Shown: in pieces, positions 51,601 through 59,700 of the stretch
Numbering within the stretch: the first letter of the stretch is position 1
Layout: each line of letters opens with the position of its first letter
From: DALYJJ01 sp033763935
GTDB lineage: Bacteria > Acidobacteriota > Terriglobia > Bryobacterales > Bryobacteraceae
DNA length: 64,000 nt
Direction: 5' to 3'
Assembly (NCBI GenBank): GCA_033763935.1
Contig: JANRJO010000107.1
Location: 62,001 to 126,000 of the forward strand
Translations under genes and position numbers: made by a program
The notes under the pieces: generated by a model
Databases searched by the model: none
Told to the model about the DNA's origin: nothing
What the model saw: the letters and a program-made list of their open reading frames with translations, nothing else

Positions 51601-51768
51601 TTCAACCACGCGCAGTACGTTGGCACGCGGCCCGGTTCTATCAGCGCGGCTTCGCCCACCGGCCTGCCGCAGTTAGTGTCGGTGGGGGGCTTGGGCTTCA
51701 ACAACTTCGGCGAAACCCTCTCGGCCAACCGGCGGATCCTCCAGTTGTCGCTGCGGATGCTGTTCTAA
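48631..51768 (+). CDS. Oar-like TonB-dependent outer-membrane receptor
   Basis: Outer-membrane protein of about 1045 residues. Signal peptide (MKKTLSTIFACLLLLSG), then a carboxypeptidase-regulatory-like beta-sandwich at about 30-105 (GGVSGSVRSATGTPV, GSYRFENVPPGRY). A plug-like region and a long beta-barrel follow, ending in the aromatic C-terminus LSLRMLF. This architecture is very common in Acidobacteriota and thought to import or export sugars, peptides or other large substrates. ATG 48631 is used; GTG 48619 is in frame with AGGAG only 3 nt upstream. An intrinsic terminator follows. Confidence 0.9.
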   Translation: MKKTLSTIFACLLLLSGSTTGLLAQATYGGVSGSVRSATGTPVTDVKIELENVATGTRITVSGDPSGSYRFENVPPGRYRLITTSGRVSAVPSPEFEVTANRINTLNITIAAGPATDVVTMVEAPATETDPAQLITYWTSNPILNTAEPNLMENTGNLNGAYNLASLTDGIVDSGVGSQNGPVVTGHRPDFNYFHIVGSDNNNLLRNGSMVYLPNTATKDFVVMQGQNTPRFGHATGGKFNSTLQSGTNHVHGSAYWYNQNRILNAMENNVVRRGLDDNPRYDQNRFGGSIGFPIVRDRAFFYGNVEYIPFGFARFSDVNVYVPTAAGFGTLAALPGVSQANLNFLRNNFSTDQASTQTATVGATSIPLGLAGTGYAGYRNAWIGSGGFDFTFNPRHALKARYFHNEVDEGRRNVAEIGSNFFQPRRDRSLMATVSHNWTSGANITNELRGTFNRFNGGYTSDFPFGLNQPNIQIGQLNFFSNFGLGSAIDSIQNTFQVADTLAITTGRHNWRFGFDGRNYRTTQRGFTNLLGEYAYSSLASFLSDARPDMGANRTFIPGNRLDDQQWLYFGFVNDRWNVRQNLTIDLGVNYQYASVPNAISRANIAQFGLNRVNADRNNFAPQAGVAWSPTGTTVLRAGFNMQWEGVQRWNPLFFPFSTTLTANANTPIGGFLGTGGVTEPIGGFNTNLTSGQQGLFTGTLSGNQDLPYYMRWNVALQQSLWRGLLAEAKYLGTRGVNLPFLRNINSPFYNGFGGAPVFTTAPTQAELNALPALSQQVGANGTTNPVLASFNEGQSTYHGFTARLSQRFARGLAVDGNYTWSHLIADSTGSVYDLANPFRQRSDLLYDRRHSANVTWTFDMASAFTDTASVWRNIFANFTLSGSYIYQSPQRLPLLAGLGNTFASPAFFNAGGQEGVFGGVNPLRSAQGAIVGYLGADPNAQFFGVGGGSGRPALFDLDNMNNVNLSAAKGFGWRDRFNFEIRGTAYNLFNHAQYVGTRPGSISAASPTGLPQLVSVGGLGFNNFGETLSANRRILQLSLRMLF

Positions 51769-51790
51769 AGGCATCTCTGCGACGGCGAAA

Positions 51791-51838
51791 AGCGCCCCCC
51801 GGACCTCTCTGTTCAGGCCGGTGGGGCGCTTCTCTTTT
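51791..51838 (+). terminator. Intrinsic terminator after the TonB-type receptor gene
   Basis: AGCGCCCC (51791-51798) pairs with GGGGCGCT (51823-51830), with an inner CCGG/CCGG helix, followed by TCTCTTTT. It lies 22 bp after the receptor stop codon. Confidence 0.8.
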
Positions 51839-51932
51839 GCGTTACCTTCCCCGCAATGCGGCGTCCATCGTGCAAGAGAAGGCGGCACGCGAAAACCACA
51901 GTCCCAGAACGAGTCTTTGGAGGTTTTGAGCA

Positions 51933-52421
51933 ATGTGTGATTACTCCCTGCATGCGAATCCCAACCGGCTGGCGAATGAGAACGAAGATCTCGTCGCCCA
52001 CCGATTCCCGACCGGCTCCATCGGTCTGGCATCCCCGAAAGATTTAAAGCCGCGGACGGAAGCCAACCGGCCGAAGGCGCCCTGGTGGAGCCTGGAGCGG
52101 CTGCGAAGCTGGTTCCAGGAGCAGGCGCACGCGGTGGAACCGGTGTGCGCGGTCTGCGTTCCTCCGGGGGCTACCCTCCTGCTGACCGGTATTCCGCAGG
52201 AACTGCAGCGGGAACTCGGAGTGTCGGAGACCGAGACGGTGCGATTCACCCAGATCAGCGCGAACGCGCACAGCTACCGGGATGCGGTCAGGTTCGCCAA
52301 CGGCCGCCAGATCCTGCTTCAGGCGCTGCGGGAAGGGCAGGCAGCGCGTGTCATGTCGCTCGCACCCGTCGAGGTGGAAGATCACTTCGAGAGCGAGATC
52401 CGCAGCGTGGTCTTCCCCTGA
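51933..52421 (+). CDS. Conserved-looking protein of unknown function
   Basis: Protein of 162 residues beginning MCDYSLHANPNRLANENED, with Cys residues in a CAVC pair at about 71-74. It has no signal peptide or membrane helix. The domain is probably alpha/beta (PPGATLLLTGIPQELQREL, ETVRFTQISANAHSYRDAVRF). No family recognised. ATG 51933 has AGGTTTTGAG upstream, a weak ribosome site (GGAGG at 51918-51922 is about 10 nt off). The gene is isolated between the receptor terminator and the convergent oxidase operon. Confidence 0.75.
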   Translation: MCDYSLHANPNRLANENEDLVAHRFPTGSIGLASPKDLKPRTEANRPKAPWWSLERLRSWFQEQAHAVEPVCAVCVPPGATLLLTGIPQELQRELGVSETETVRFTQISANAHSYRDAVRFANGRQILLQALREGQAARVMSLAPVEVEDHFESEIRSVVFP

Positions 52422-52519
52422 GCGAGGATTCGTTCGCGGGAGGAACTGGGGTTGTGGAGGGACCCGGCGGCGGCTGCTTCCCGGGCCCCTTCTCGACGCC
52501 AGCCTGCCTTTAGTTGGCC

Positions 52520-52819
52520 CTACCAGCCCTGAGCCGGCACCCCCCATTGCCGCGTCCAGTAGTCACTCACCGTCAGGGCGATCAAGATCACCATCCAAAC
52601 CAGCGCACCAACGGCGAAGAGCTTACTCAGGTTCGTCAAGTGCATCACGTGCATGAAGAAGGCGACGACCAACCCAGCCTTGAGGAAGGCGATCGCCAGT
52701 GCGACGACGGTATTAAAGGGACCGAGGTCGAGATAGGCGACGCCGGTGGTGACGGCTGTCAGCACCATCAGCGCGAGGAACACCAGGTAGTAGGTTCGGC
52801 GGGGAGAGACGTGAGTCAT
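52520..52819 (-). CDS. ctaF: Cytochrome c oxidase subunit IV
   Basis: Protein of 99 residues with three membrane helices (about 10-28, 37-57, 67-88). The FLKAGLVVAFFMHVMHL helix is typical of the prokaryotic subunit IV (COX4_pro). Small structural subunit of the aa3-type oxidase. The start at 52819 overlaps ctaE (ATGA). Last gene of the act-cta operon. Confidence 0.88.
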   Translation of the reverse strand: MTHVSPRRTYYLVFLALMVLTAVTTGVAYLDLGPFNTVVALAIAFLKAGLVVAFFMHVMHLTNLSKLFAVGALVWMVILIALTVSDYWTRQWGVPAQGW

Positions 52820-53502
52820 TTGTGCACCGGCCCCTGATAGTGCGCCCCAATCAAATAGAGGAGCGGGAACAGGAAGATCCAAACGAGGTCGACGAAGTGC
52901 CAATAGAGGCCGACGACTTCAGCCGGGAAGAAGTACTCGCGGGAGAAGGCGTTGCGGCGCGCCAGGATCAGGATGTAAGTCAGGAGGCCGAGACCGATGA
53001 ACATATGCAGGGCGTGCATCCCGGTCATCACAAAGTAGAAGACAAACAGCATCTCCACCTGGTGCCGCATGGCGCCCTCATAGGCGAAGTTAGCGCCGGG
53101 GATCAACTGCTCGGTGTACTTGTGGTAATACTCCCAGACCTTAATCACCAGGAAGACCGTGCCCAGGAACATGGTCAGAAGTGTAAAGCGCTGCACGAGC
53201 TTGTTGGCGCCCAACTGGGCGGACTGGACGGCGAGGGCCATCATGAGGGAGCTGCCGATGAGGACGGCGGTGTTGACGGTTCCGGCGAGCACGTCCATGT
53301 GGCGGCTCGCTTCGGCGAACGCTTCCGGGTAGGTCGAGCGGTAGACGAGATACGAGACGAACAAGCCGCCAAAGAAGAGGATCTCCGTGGCCAGGAAGAG
53401 CCACATGCCGATGGTATTGGCGTGCCATTGCTGGCCGAGGTCGTCGAACTGATGCTGCAGCGGGGAGGTTCCGTGCTGCGAGTGGGTGAGGGTCTCAGAC
53501 AA
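52816..53502 (-). CDS. ctaE: Cytochrome c oxidase subunit III
   Basis: Integral membrane subunit of 228 residues with about five helices; the family pattern HFVDLVWIFLFPLLYL is at the C-terminus. TTG start at 53502 with AGGAGG 6 nt upstream, overlapping ctaD by 8 bp; no better ATG exists. The five-helix rather than seven-helix length is normal for bacterial caa3/bo3-type subunit III. Confidence 0.93.
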   Translation of the reverse strand: MSETLTHSQHGTSPLQHQFDDLGQQWHANTIGMWLFLATEILFFGGLFVSYLVYRSTYPEAFAEASRHMDVLAGTVNTAVLIGSSLMMALAVQSAQLGANKLVQRFTLLTMFLGTVFLVIKVWEYYHKYTEQLIPGANFAYEGAMRHQVEMLFVFYFVMTGMHALHMFIGLGLLTYILILARRNAFSREYFFPAEVVGLYWHFVDLVWIFLFPLLYLIGAHYQGPVHK

Positions 53503-55126
53503 CTTCCGCCTCCTCGAGGGAATACTCGTATGTCTCCTGTGTCACCAGCGGCGGGGCGGGGAAGTTGGTGGTAGGAGGGGGCGACGGGACCTGCCACTCC
53601 AGGCCGCGCGCCTGCCAGGGATTCGCGGGCGCCTCGGGTCCGTAGAACCAGGACCAGATCAGGTAGACGAGCGGGAGAAAGTAGCCGACCCCCAGGATCG
53701 ACGCGCCCGCGGTCGAGAAGACGTTGAGGACCCAGAACTCCTCCGGATAGGCATGGTACCGCCGGGGCATACCGAGATAGCCGAGGATGAACTGCGGCAG
53801 GAATGTCAGGTTAAATCCGACAAAGACGACCAATGCGCTGAATCGCCCCCAGCCGTCGGGGTACATTTTCCCGCTGATCTTCGGCCACCAATAGTGAATC
53901 CCGCCCAGGTACGCCAACACAGATCCACCCACCATGATGAAGTGAAAGTGCGCGACGACGAAGTAGGTGTCGTGAACGTGTATGTCGACGCCCATCGTTG
54001 CCAGGTAGAGCCCAGTAAGTCCACCGATCACGAAAAGTCCGATAAAGCCGATGGCGTAAAGCATCGGCGTCTGGTAGGAGATCGAGCCCTGATAGAGGGT
54101 GGCCGTCCAGTTGAAGACCTTGATAGCAGAGGGAATCGCGATGAAGAAGCTCAGGAAGGAGAAGATCATCCCGGCATACACGGACTGGGTGGTGGTGAAC
54201 ATGTGGTGGCCCCAGACCAGAAAGCCGTACACGGCGATGGCTACGCTGGCGCCGGCGACGAACTTATAGCCGAAAATGCGCTTCTTCGAGAAGTTCTGGA
54301 TTAACTCACTGATGACTCCGAACGCGGGCAGCACCATGATATATACAGCCGGGTGCGAGTAGAACCAAAAGAGATGCTGAAAGAGGACGGGATCGCCCCC
54401 CAGCGCCGGGTTGAAGATGCCCACTCCCCACAAGCGCTCAATGCCGACCAGCAGGATGGCAATGGCAAGAACCGGCGTTCCGAGCACCTGAATGAGGCTG
54501 GTTGCGTAGAGGGACCACATGAACAGGGGCATACGGCTCCAAGTGAGTCCGGGAGCGCGCATGGTGTGGGTAGTAACGATGAAATTCAGGCCGGTGAGGA
54601 TCGAGGAGAAGCCGGTGATGAAAACACCGATGGCCGTGACCATTACGTGCGAGTTCGAATACACGGTTGAGTACGGTGTATAGAAAGTCCAACCGGTGCC
54701 GACCCCACCGGCGAGAACGGCGTACAAGGTCAGGATGCCGCCGATCATGTAAAGGTACCAGCTCAGGAGGTTCAGCTTGGGGAATGCGAGATCTCTCGCG
54801 CCGAGCATGATGGGAATGATGAAGTTTCCGAGCACGGCCGGAATCGAAGGGATGAGGAAGAAGAAGATCATCACGATGCCGTGCATCGTGAACAGGCGGT
54901 TATAGACGTCGGAGCGGACCAAATCGCCCTGGGGCGTGAGTAACTCAAGGCGGATGAGAAGCGCGAAGAGCCCGCCTACCAGGAAGAACGCCGTGACGGA
55001 GAGCAGGTAGAGGATCGCGATGCGCTTATGGTCGACAGTCAGGAGCCAGGACTTCAGGCCGTGCTCGGCGTTGAGATAGTTGATTGGGACCTTTTCAGCG
55101 TATGTAGGCTGGGATGCGATTCTCAT
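53495..55126 (-). CDS. ctaD: Cytochrome c oxidase subunit I
   Basis: Catalytic heme-copper subunit of 543 residues with 12 or more helices. Visible: the low-spin heme-a His in TLFTMHG (here RLFTMHGIVMIFFFL), the CuB/active-site helix WFYSHPAVYIMVLPAFG with the crosslinked His-Tyr precursor, and the pair of His in VWGHHMFTT. Further on is HDTYFVVAHFHFIMVGG with heme a3 and heme a ligands. The YSHP Tyr and overall pattern mark type A (A1 or A2). ATGA overlap with ctaC. Confidence 0.96.
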   Translation of the reverse strand: MRIASQPTYAEKVPINYLNAEHGLKSWLLTVDHKRIAILYLLSVTAFFLVGGLFALLIRLELLTPQGDLVRSDVYNRLFTMHGIVMIFFFLIPSIPAVLGNFIIPIMLGARDLAFPKLNLLSWYLYMIGGILTLYAVLAGGVGTGWTFYTPYSTVYSNSHVMVTAIGVFITGFSSILTGLNFIVTTHTMRAPGLTWSRMPLFMWSLYATSLIQVLGTPVLAIAILLVGIERLWGVGIFNPALGGDPVLFQHLFWFYSHPAVYIMVLPAFGVISELIQNFSKKRIFGYKFVAGASVAIAVYGFLVWGHHMFTTTQSVYAGMIFSFLSFFIAIPSAIKVFNWTATLYQGSISYQTPMLYAIGFIGLFVIGGLTGLYLATMGVDIHVHDTYFVVAHFHFIMVGGSVLAYLGGIHYWWPKISGKMYPDGWGRFSALVVFVGFNLTFLPQFILGYLGMPRRYHAYPEEFWVLNVFSTAGASILGVGYFLPLVYLIWSWFYGPEAPANPWQARGLEWQVPSPPPTTNFPAPPLVTQETYEYSLEEAEVV

Positions 55127-56172
55127 CGTGGGGGCCTTCCTGTTTTTGTAGGCGCCTGCGGGTTCGTGGTGGCCTCACGGGGAGCGGGCGTCGCGCCCAT
55201 GGTCCCGCGCGCGGGGCCTTCGGCAATTCCCTCCGAGGCAGGTTGTGGACGCTGCCCGATCGACTTGATGTAGGCCAGCAGCCGCAGCAGGTCCTCTTCG
55301 CTGATTTGGCCCTGGTACGTAGGCATGATGGGTTGGTAGCCGGCGACGATCTTTGCCTGGGGATTGAGAATGGACTCTCTGATATACGCGTCGTCGGCGA
55401 GTATGCGCCTGCCGTCCGTGAGTTGTTGCGTGCTGCCGTAGACGCCGCGGAAGGGCGGGCAGCGGCCCGGCTGATCATTGCTATGGCAACTGGCGCAGCC
55501 GTACTGCGAGAAGAGCTTTTCGCCCGACTGGGCCATAGATTCAGAGGCGCCGCCGCTTAGCCAGTTCTCGAAGTCTCCCGGCTCCATTACGGTGACCCAG
55601 CCGATCATGCCGGAGTGTGACGTGCCGCAGTATTCGGCACAGAAGAGGCGGTACCGGCCGGGCTTGGTCGCCGTGAACCACATACTCGTATAGGTTCCCG
55701 GGATCACATCGCGTTTAATGCGGAAGGCGGGTATATAGAAGCTGTGGATGACGTCCTGCGTCGCCATGGTCAGCTTGATGGGGCGGCCCACGGGCACGTG
55801 CAGTTCGTTGATCTCGCGCTGTCCCGAAGGATGCTGTGTCTTCCACATCCACTGTTTGCCGATCACGAAGATCTCGTGGGCGTTCTCGGGTGGCGTGTAC
55901 TGGTCGTAGTAGAGTTTTGCTCCCCAGCCGAACATCACCATGGCCAGGCCGAGGGGAACGACGGACCAGGTGGTTTCGAGAATGGTGCTGCCCAGGATCG
56001 GCCGGGGGACGAATCGGGGGTCTCGCCGCCTGTAGAGCACCGCGAAGACGCCGAGGCAGATGTAGATGGCGACGGTGAAGAAGGCGGCGACCGCAGTAAT
56101 GTAGAAGAAGAGGTTATCCACCTCGGCGGACATAGTGGAGGCCTGCGGCGGGAACAACGGCAGTTCGTTCAT
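55123..56172 (-). CDS. ctaC: Cytochrome c oxidase subunit II with fused cytochrome c
   Basis: Subunit of 349 residues. Two membrane helices at about 22-45 and 65-85 are followed by a cupredoxin domain with the CuA site CAEYCGTSHSGM near 178-189. A C-terminal cytochrome c domain has the heme motif CASCH near 225. The fused heme domain makes this a caa3-type oxidase. The Pro/Thr-rich tail after about 305 is of no obvious function. ATGA overlap with sco upstream and ctaD downstream. Confidence 0.94.
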   Translation of the reverse strand: MNELPLFPPQASTMSAEVDNLFFYITAVAAFFTVAIYICLGVFAVLYRRRDPRFVPRPILGSTILETTWSVVPLGLAMVMFGWGAKLYYDQYTPPENAHEIFVIGKQWMWKTQHPSGQREINELHVPVGRPIKLTMATQDVIHSFYIPAFRIKRDVIPGTYTSMWFTATKPGRYRLFCAEYCGTSHSGMIGWVTVMEPGDFENWLSGGASESMAQSGEKLFSQYGCASCHSNDQPGRCPPFRGVYGSTQQLTDGRRILADDAYIRESILNPQAKIVAGYQPIMPTYQGQISEEDLLRLLAYIKSIGQRPQPASEGIAEGPARGTMGATPAPREATTNPQAPTKTGRPPR

Positions 56173-56972
56173 ACTCGGGCCTCGGGGCTGTGCCGGCGCA
56201 GCGCCATTACCATCCAGAAGACGGCGAGCGCGGACAGGGTGAGCAGCCCTCCCAGCCGAAGGGCGTTCATGATTACCAGGCCGTACTTGCCCGTCATGGG
56301 GTCATAGTGGAAGCAGTAGAGGAGTAACTGATCGACCGGGCTTCCAATGCGACTCTCCGATGCCTCCATCAGGGCGTACTTCACATCTCGCGGGGCGTAC
56401 TCGATGCCATAGAGGTAACGTGAGAGCCGCGCCTCGGGAGTTAGTACCATGATTCCGCTGGCGTGTACGTATTGCTTCGTGGGTTCGTCCCACCGATAAC
56501 GAAATCCAACCGTGTCCGCTAATTTCCGAATCGACGGCTCATCGCCGGTGAGGAAATGCCAGCCGTGTTCGGAACCCTCGCGGCCATAGCGGCGCAGGTA
56601 GGCACGCTTCTTCGCCGCAGCCTGCTCGGGCGTTTCCTTGGGGTTGATGCTGACGGCGACCACGTGGTAGTCACGTCCGGGCTGGAAGTCCAGCGCCTTC
56701 ACCGATCCCATCATGCCGTTCAGGACCATGTTGCAAAGCATGGGGCACTCGTAATAGACGAGCGCGAGTATGGCGGGCCGCCGCCCTAAGTAATCCGCGA
56801 GAGTAACCGGCTTGCCGGTTTCATCCCGGAACGGAATTGATTTGTCGATCTGGGAGTCGAGCCGCTGTTCGATGCTTACCCCCTGTGCGGCAGGAGGCAC
56901 GCCGACACTTTGCGCCCACGCGGCGCCGGCGAGAAGTGCAAGGCTAGCGCTTGTCCGTGCTGCCCGGGACAT
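56169..56972 (-). CDS. sco: SCO1/SenC copper chaperone with C-terminal membrane helix
   Basis: Periplasmic copper-delivery protein of about 267 residues. Signal-like N-terminus, thioredoxin fold with the copper motif CPMLC (CxxxC) and a conserved His near YVHASGIMVL. It ends in one membrane helix at about 235-258, so it is anchored by its C-terminus. It inserts or reduces CuA of CtaC, encoded next. ATG 56972 with AAGGAG about 10 nt upstream is preferred to ATG 56993. Confidence 0.9.
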   Translation of the reverse strand: MSRAARTSASLALLAGAAWAQSVGVPPAAQGVSIEQRLDSQIDKSIPFRDETGKPVTLADYLGRRPAILALVYYECPMLCNMVLNGMMGSVKALDFQPGRDYHVVAVSINPKETPEQAAAKKRAYLRRYGREGSEHGWHFLTGDEPSIRKLADTVGFRYRWDEPTKQYVHASGIMVLTPEARLSRYLYGIEYAPRDVKYALMEASESRIGSPVDQLLLYCFHYDPMTGKYGLVIMNALRLGGLLTLSALAVFWMVMALRRHSPEARV

Positions 56973-57453
56973 TGTGGAGTTTCTCCTTGTCATCCTGGAT
57001 GGACGGAACGGGTGAGCCGACGCGGGCCAGCCCGCCTGAATCGAGCGGGATCAGCGCGCCGCTCACCGGCTGAGAGGGCGGCTGAGAGGCAAATGCGCCG
57101 CTGCTCAAGACACGCTGTTTGGCTTCCTCAATCGATATCGCCTGCACTCCTGACGCCTCGCCGCGGAGTTTCCGAAGCTCGTCCTCTTTGTAGCTCCGCA
57201 TGTCCCGCCCCGGACTCACTTGAAGGCGCGGATTGGGCGGGAGAGTTCTGTCCGGCGCAAGGGGCGACACTTCCACTTGAGGCGTGCTGACGAAGAACCA
57301 GCGTCCCAGGCCGGCAAGCAACAACTGGGAGAACCCGATGATTGCCAGGAGCACAACCACGAAATAGACAATCAGGCGCGGGCTGGCGTCCGTATGTTCG
57401 TACGTGCCGCGCGACTCGTCGTGCAGGATCGGCTCGTGGGGCTCATTCGCCAT
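56944..57453 (-). CDS. Single-pass membrane protein of the act-cta operon, unknown
   Basis: Protein of 169 residues with an N-terminal acidic stretch, one membrane helix at about 27-50 and a periplasmic Pro-rich domain with the segment RDMRSYKEDELRKLRG. The motif SIEEAKQRVLSSG resembles a conserved element in operon-linked proteins of other ACIII bacteria, but I cannot name a family. It overlaps sco by 29 bp and follows actF by 3 bp. Possibly an assembly or linker protein of the ACIII-oxidase pair. Confidence 0.8.
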   Translation of the reverse strand: MANEPHEPILHDESRGTYEHTDASPRLIVYFVVVLLAIIGFSQLLLAGLGRWFFVSTPQVEVSPLAPDRTLPPNPRLQVSPGRDMRSYKEDELRKLRGEASGVQAISIEEAKQRVLSSGAFASQPPSQPVSGALIPLDSGGLARVGSPVPSIQDDKEKLHNVPGSTDKR

Positions 57454-57456
57454 AGA

Positions 57457-58605
57457 TCAGGCGCCCTCCGGAGAAAAGCGGACGTCCCCGCGCGGAAGAA
57501 TCGGCTGCTTGCCAAGTTCCCAGAAGTAAAACGCAAGCCAAATTCCGCCGATGCCGAGGGGTATGACGATATCCATCCAGTGCGCTCCCACCGACGGCCA
57601 GAATGCCGGCCGGACGATCCTCACCAGGTCCACCCAGCGCATGATCAGTATCATGGCGGCCACCCAGAGAAGAGTAGCCGCCCGCCGCTTCACGAAGCGA
57701 TTCAGAAGTACCAGAAAAGGAATCACAAAGTGAAAGAGCGCGAGGAAGGCGGTAACATACTCCCAACCATTGTGTGACCGGCGAATGTACCAGGGAACCT
57801 CTTCCGGTAAGTTTCCGTGCCAGATGATGATGAACTGCGATATTTCGACATACGCCCAGAACATGGTGAAAGCAAGCAGCAGATTGCCCAAGTCGTGTAA
57901 GTGCTGGGTACCGAGAACCTCGTTCAGCGGAGTCTGCGGCTCGAGCAGGACCAGGAGAATGATCGTGAGGGCGATGGTCGCGAGAACATGTCCGACCAGG
58001 ATCACCGCGCCGAAGATCGTGGAGAAGAAGTCGGGCTCCAACGTCATGAGGAGGTCGATGGCGGCGAACGTCACGACGAAGACGTGGACGATGAGCGCCG
58101 GGCCGCTGAACGCCCGGAAGCGGCGGATATAATCCGGATTGCCAGTGGTGTCCTGTTCCCTCGACCAGCGGTTCGCGATCCAGGAAATGGCGAACCAAAC
58201 GAGGAAGTAAGACACCAGGCGCCCGATGAAGAAGGGCACGTTCAGGTAAGGCTGCTTGTGTTGCAAGATCTCGCTCTTCGCGACGGCGCCTTGATTTGCC
58301 CAAGGGTACAGATGCGGGATGCCGATGAGCAGCGGTATCAGCAGAACCGCCAGGAGCGGCAGCGTGCGCGCGGCGCCTTCATAGAAGCGGCGCGTGACGA
58401 AGCCCCAGTTGCCGCCGACTAAGTGGTGCAAGAGAAGCAATCCGAGACCACCGAGGGCGAATCCGCTCCAATACACGAAGCCGATCAGGTAGGCGCGGTA
58501 GAACTCGGCGGGAGCGAGCATCAATCCGAGCACGGCGCCGATGGCGCCGAGGATCACAAGTCCAACGGCGTACTTCCGTCCGGAGGCCAGGGTGAAGTTA
58601 TTCAT
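57457..58605 (-). CDS. actF: Alternative complex III subunit F (polytopic membrane)
   Basis: ActF, 382 residues, about ten membrane helices; the quinol:cytochrome c/plastocyanin oxidoreductase. A conserved ending with HWMDIVIPLGIGGIW is visible. It resembles a shorter NrfD-like half of ActC. The start at 58605 forms an ATGA overlap with actE; the longer frame to 58692 lies in actE. Confidence 0.9.
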   Translation of the reverse strand: MNNFTLASGRKYAVGLVILGAIGAVLGLMLAPAEFYRAYLIGFVYWSGFALGGLGLLLLHHLVGGNWGFVTRRFYEGAARTLPLLAVLLIPLLIGIPHLYPWANQGAVAKSEILQHKQPYLNVPFFIGRLVSYFLVWFAISWIANRWSREQDTTGNPDYIRRFRAFSGPALIVHVFVVTFAAIDLLMTLEPDFFSTIFGAVILVGHVLATIALTIILLVLLEPQTPLNEVLGTQHLHDLGNLLLAFTMFWAYVEISQFIIIWHGNLPEEVPWYIRRSHNGWEYVTAFLALFHFVIPFLVLLNRFVKRRAATLLWVAAMILIMRWVDLVRIVRPAFWPSVGAHWMDIVIPLGIGGIWLAFYFWELGKQPILPRGDVRFSPEGA

Positions 58606-59162
58606 TTGGGCTGCCTCTCGGGCTGGGCGGAAGCAGCGGGCGAGGCCGGGCGGGTGGCCTGTAAGGCTCGGATGTACGCCGCGATGGCCCACCGGTCGGC
58701 GGGGGGGACTCGGGAGGCATAGCTATACATGGCGCCAAAACCATTGGTGATGACGTCGTAATAGTGCCCGACTGTCTCATTGCGGACACGATCGCTGTAA
58801 TAAGAGGGAGGCGCAGAGAATCCGCGTTGAACGATCATGCCGTTGCCCTCTCCGGCGTAGCCATGGCACGGAGAGCAGAAGATGTTGAATCGCTCCTGGC
58901 CGCGATCAAGCACCTGCTTGGTGACGGGAAAGGGGATGGTCTTGGCGGCGGCGAGGCCGGCATCGCCCTGCGAAGCGTTGGCGTTGCTAACCAACTGGCC
59001 GCGCGCAACGGTTCCTTCCGGCAGATCGCGAGAGGCGCGGCCATCGGCGAACAGGCGGCCCTTCTGGTACGGTTCGTATCGTGGCTGATCGTGCATATCG
59101 ATCCGGCATCCCAGCGTGAGCAGGGAGAACAAGGCAGGAGCGAGACTGCTAAGCCTCCACAT
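58602..59162 (-). CDS. actE: Alternative complex III subunit E (lipoprotein cytochrome c)
   Basis: ActE of 186 residues. The N-terminus carries a lipobox ending LLTLGC, so it is a membrane-anchored lipoprotein. One c-type heme motif CSPCH lies near residue 100, and the distal Met may be in the GMIVQRGFS segment or YSYAS region. Mono-heme subunit of ACIII. ATG 59162 overlaps actD by 14 bp. Confidence 0.9.
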   Translation of the reverse strand: MWRLSSLAPALFSLLTLGCRIDMHDQPRYEPYQKGRLFADGRASRDLPEGTVARGQLVSNANASQGDAGLAAAKTIPFPVTKQVLDRGQERFNIFCSPCHGYAGEGNGMIVQRGFSAPPSYYSDRVRNETVGHYYDVITNGFGAMYSYASRVPPADRWAIAAYIRALQATRPASPAASAQPERQPK

Positions 59163-59700
59163 CGTGGACCTCCGCCGGGTGAAGGCTGTCGAGCAGTTCG
59201 CGAGTCCGGGAACGTTCGAAGCGGGGATCGGATGCCTCCACGAGAAGGAAGAAAGCGTCCTGGCTCGCCCGGTCAAAGCCCGGGGCATTGGAGACCGGAT
59301 GATAGGGCTGCGGAAACCGATTGAGCCCGAACAGCATGCCGAACACGCCGAACAGAGCGGCAGTAAGGACGGTAGTTTCGAAGAGTATGGGAATGTAGGA
59401 CGGCCAGCTGAACAATGGGCGGCCGCCCACGTTTTGGGGATAGTGGAGCACCGTGATGTAGTAGAGCAGCGCGAAGCCGCCGAGGAAGCCGAGGATGCCT
59501 CCAAGCAGGACTATCTGGGGGACCCATGTCCGCTTCATTCCGAGGGCTTCGGCGAGGCCGTGGATCGGGATGGGAGAGAAGGCGTCCATCCTGCGGTAGC
59601 CTTCTTCGGCGAGCCGCTGCGCGGCGTGCCTGAGCGCGGATGGGGAATCGAACCTTGCCACGAATCCATGGAATGGGGGCGCTAGCTGGGCGTGCGACAT
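59149..59700 (-). CDS. actD: Alternative complex III subunit D (DUF3341)
   Basis: ActD of 183 residues. Soluble N-terminal domain (AQRLAEEGYRRMDAFSPIPIHGL), then two membrane helices at about 60-82 and 100-123. The C-terminal soluble segment matches the DUF3341 layout with FFLLVEASDPRF. Peripheral structural subunit that bridges the membrane subunits. It shares one base with the actC stop (TGATG). Confidence 0.9.
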   Translation of the reverse strand: MSHAQLAPPFHGFVARFDSPSALRHAAQRLAEEGYRRMDAFSPIPIHGLAEALGMKRTWVPQIVLLGGILGFLGGFALLYYITVLHYPQNVGGRPLFSWPSYIPILFETTVLTAALFGVFGMLFGLNRFPQPYHPVSNAPGFDRASQDAFFLLVEASDPRFERSRTRELLDSLHPAEVHDVEA

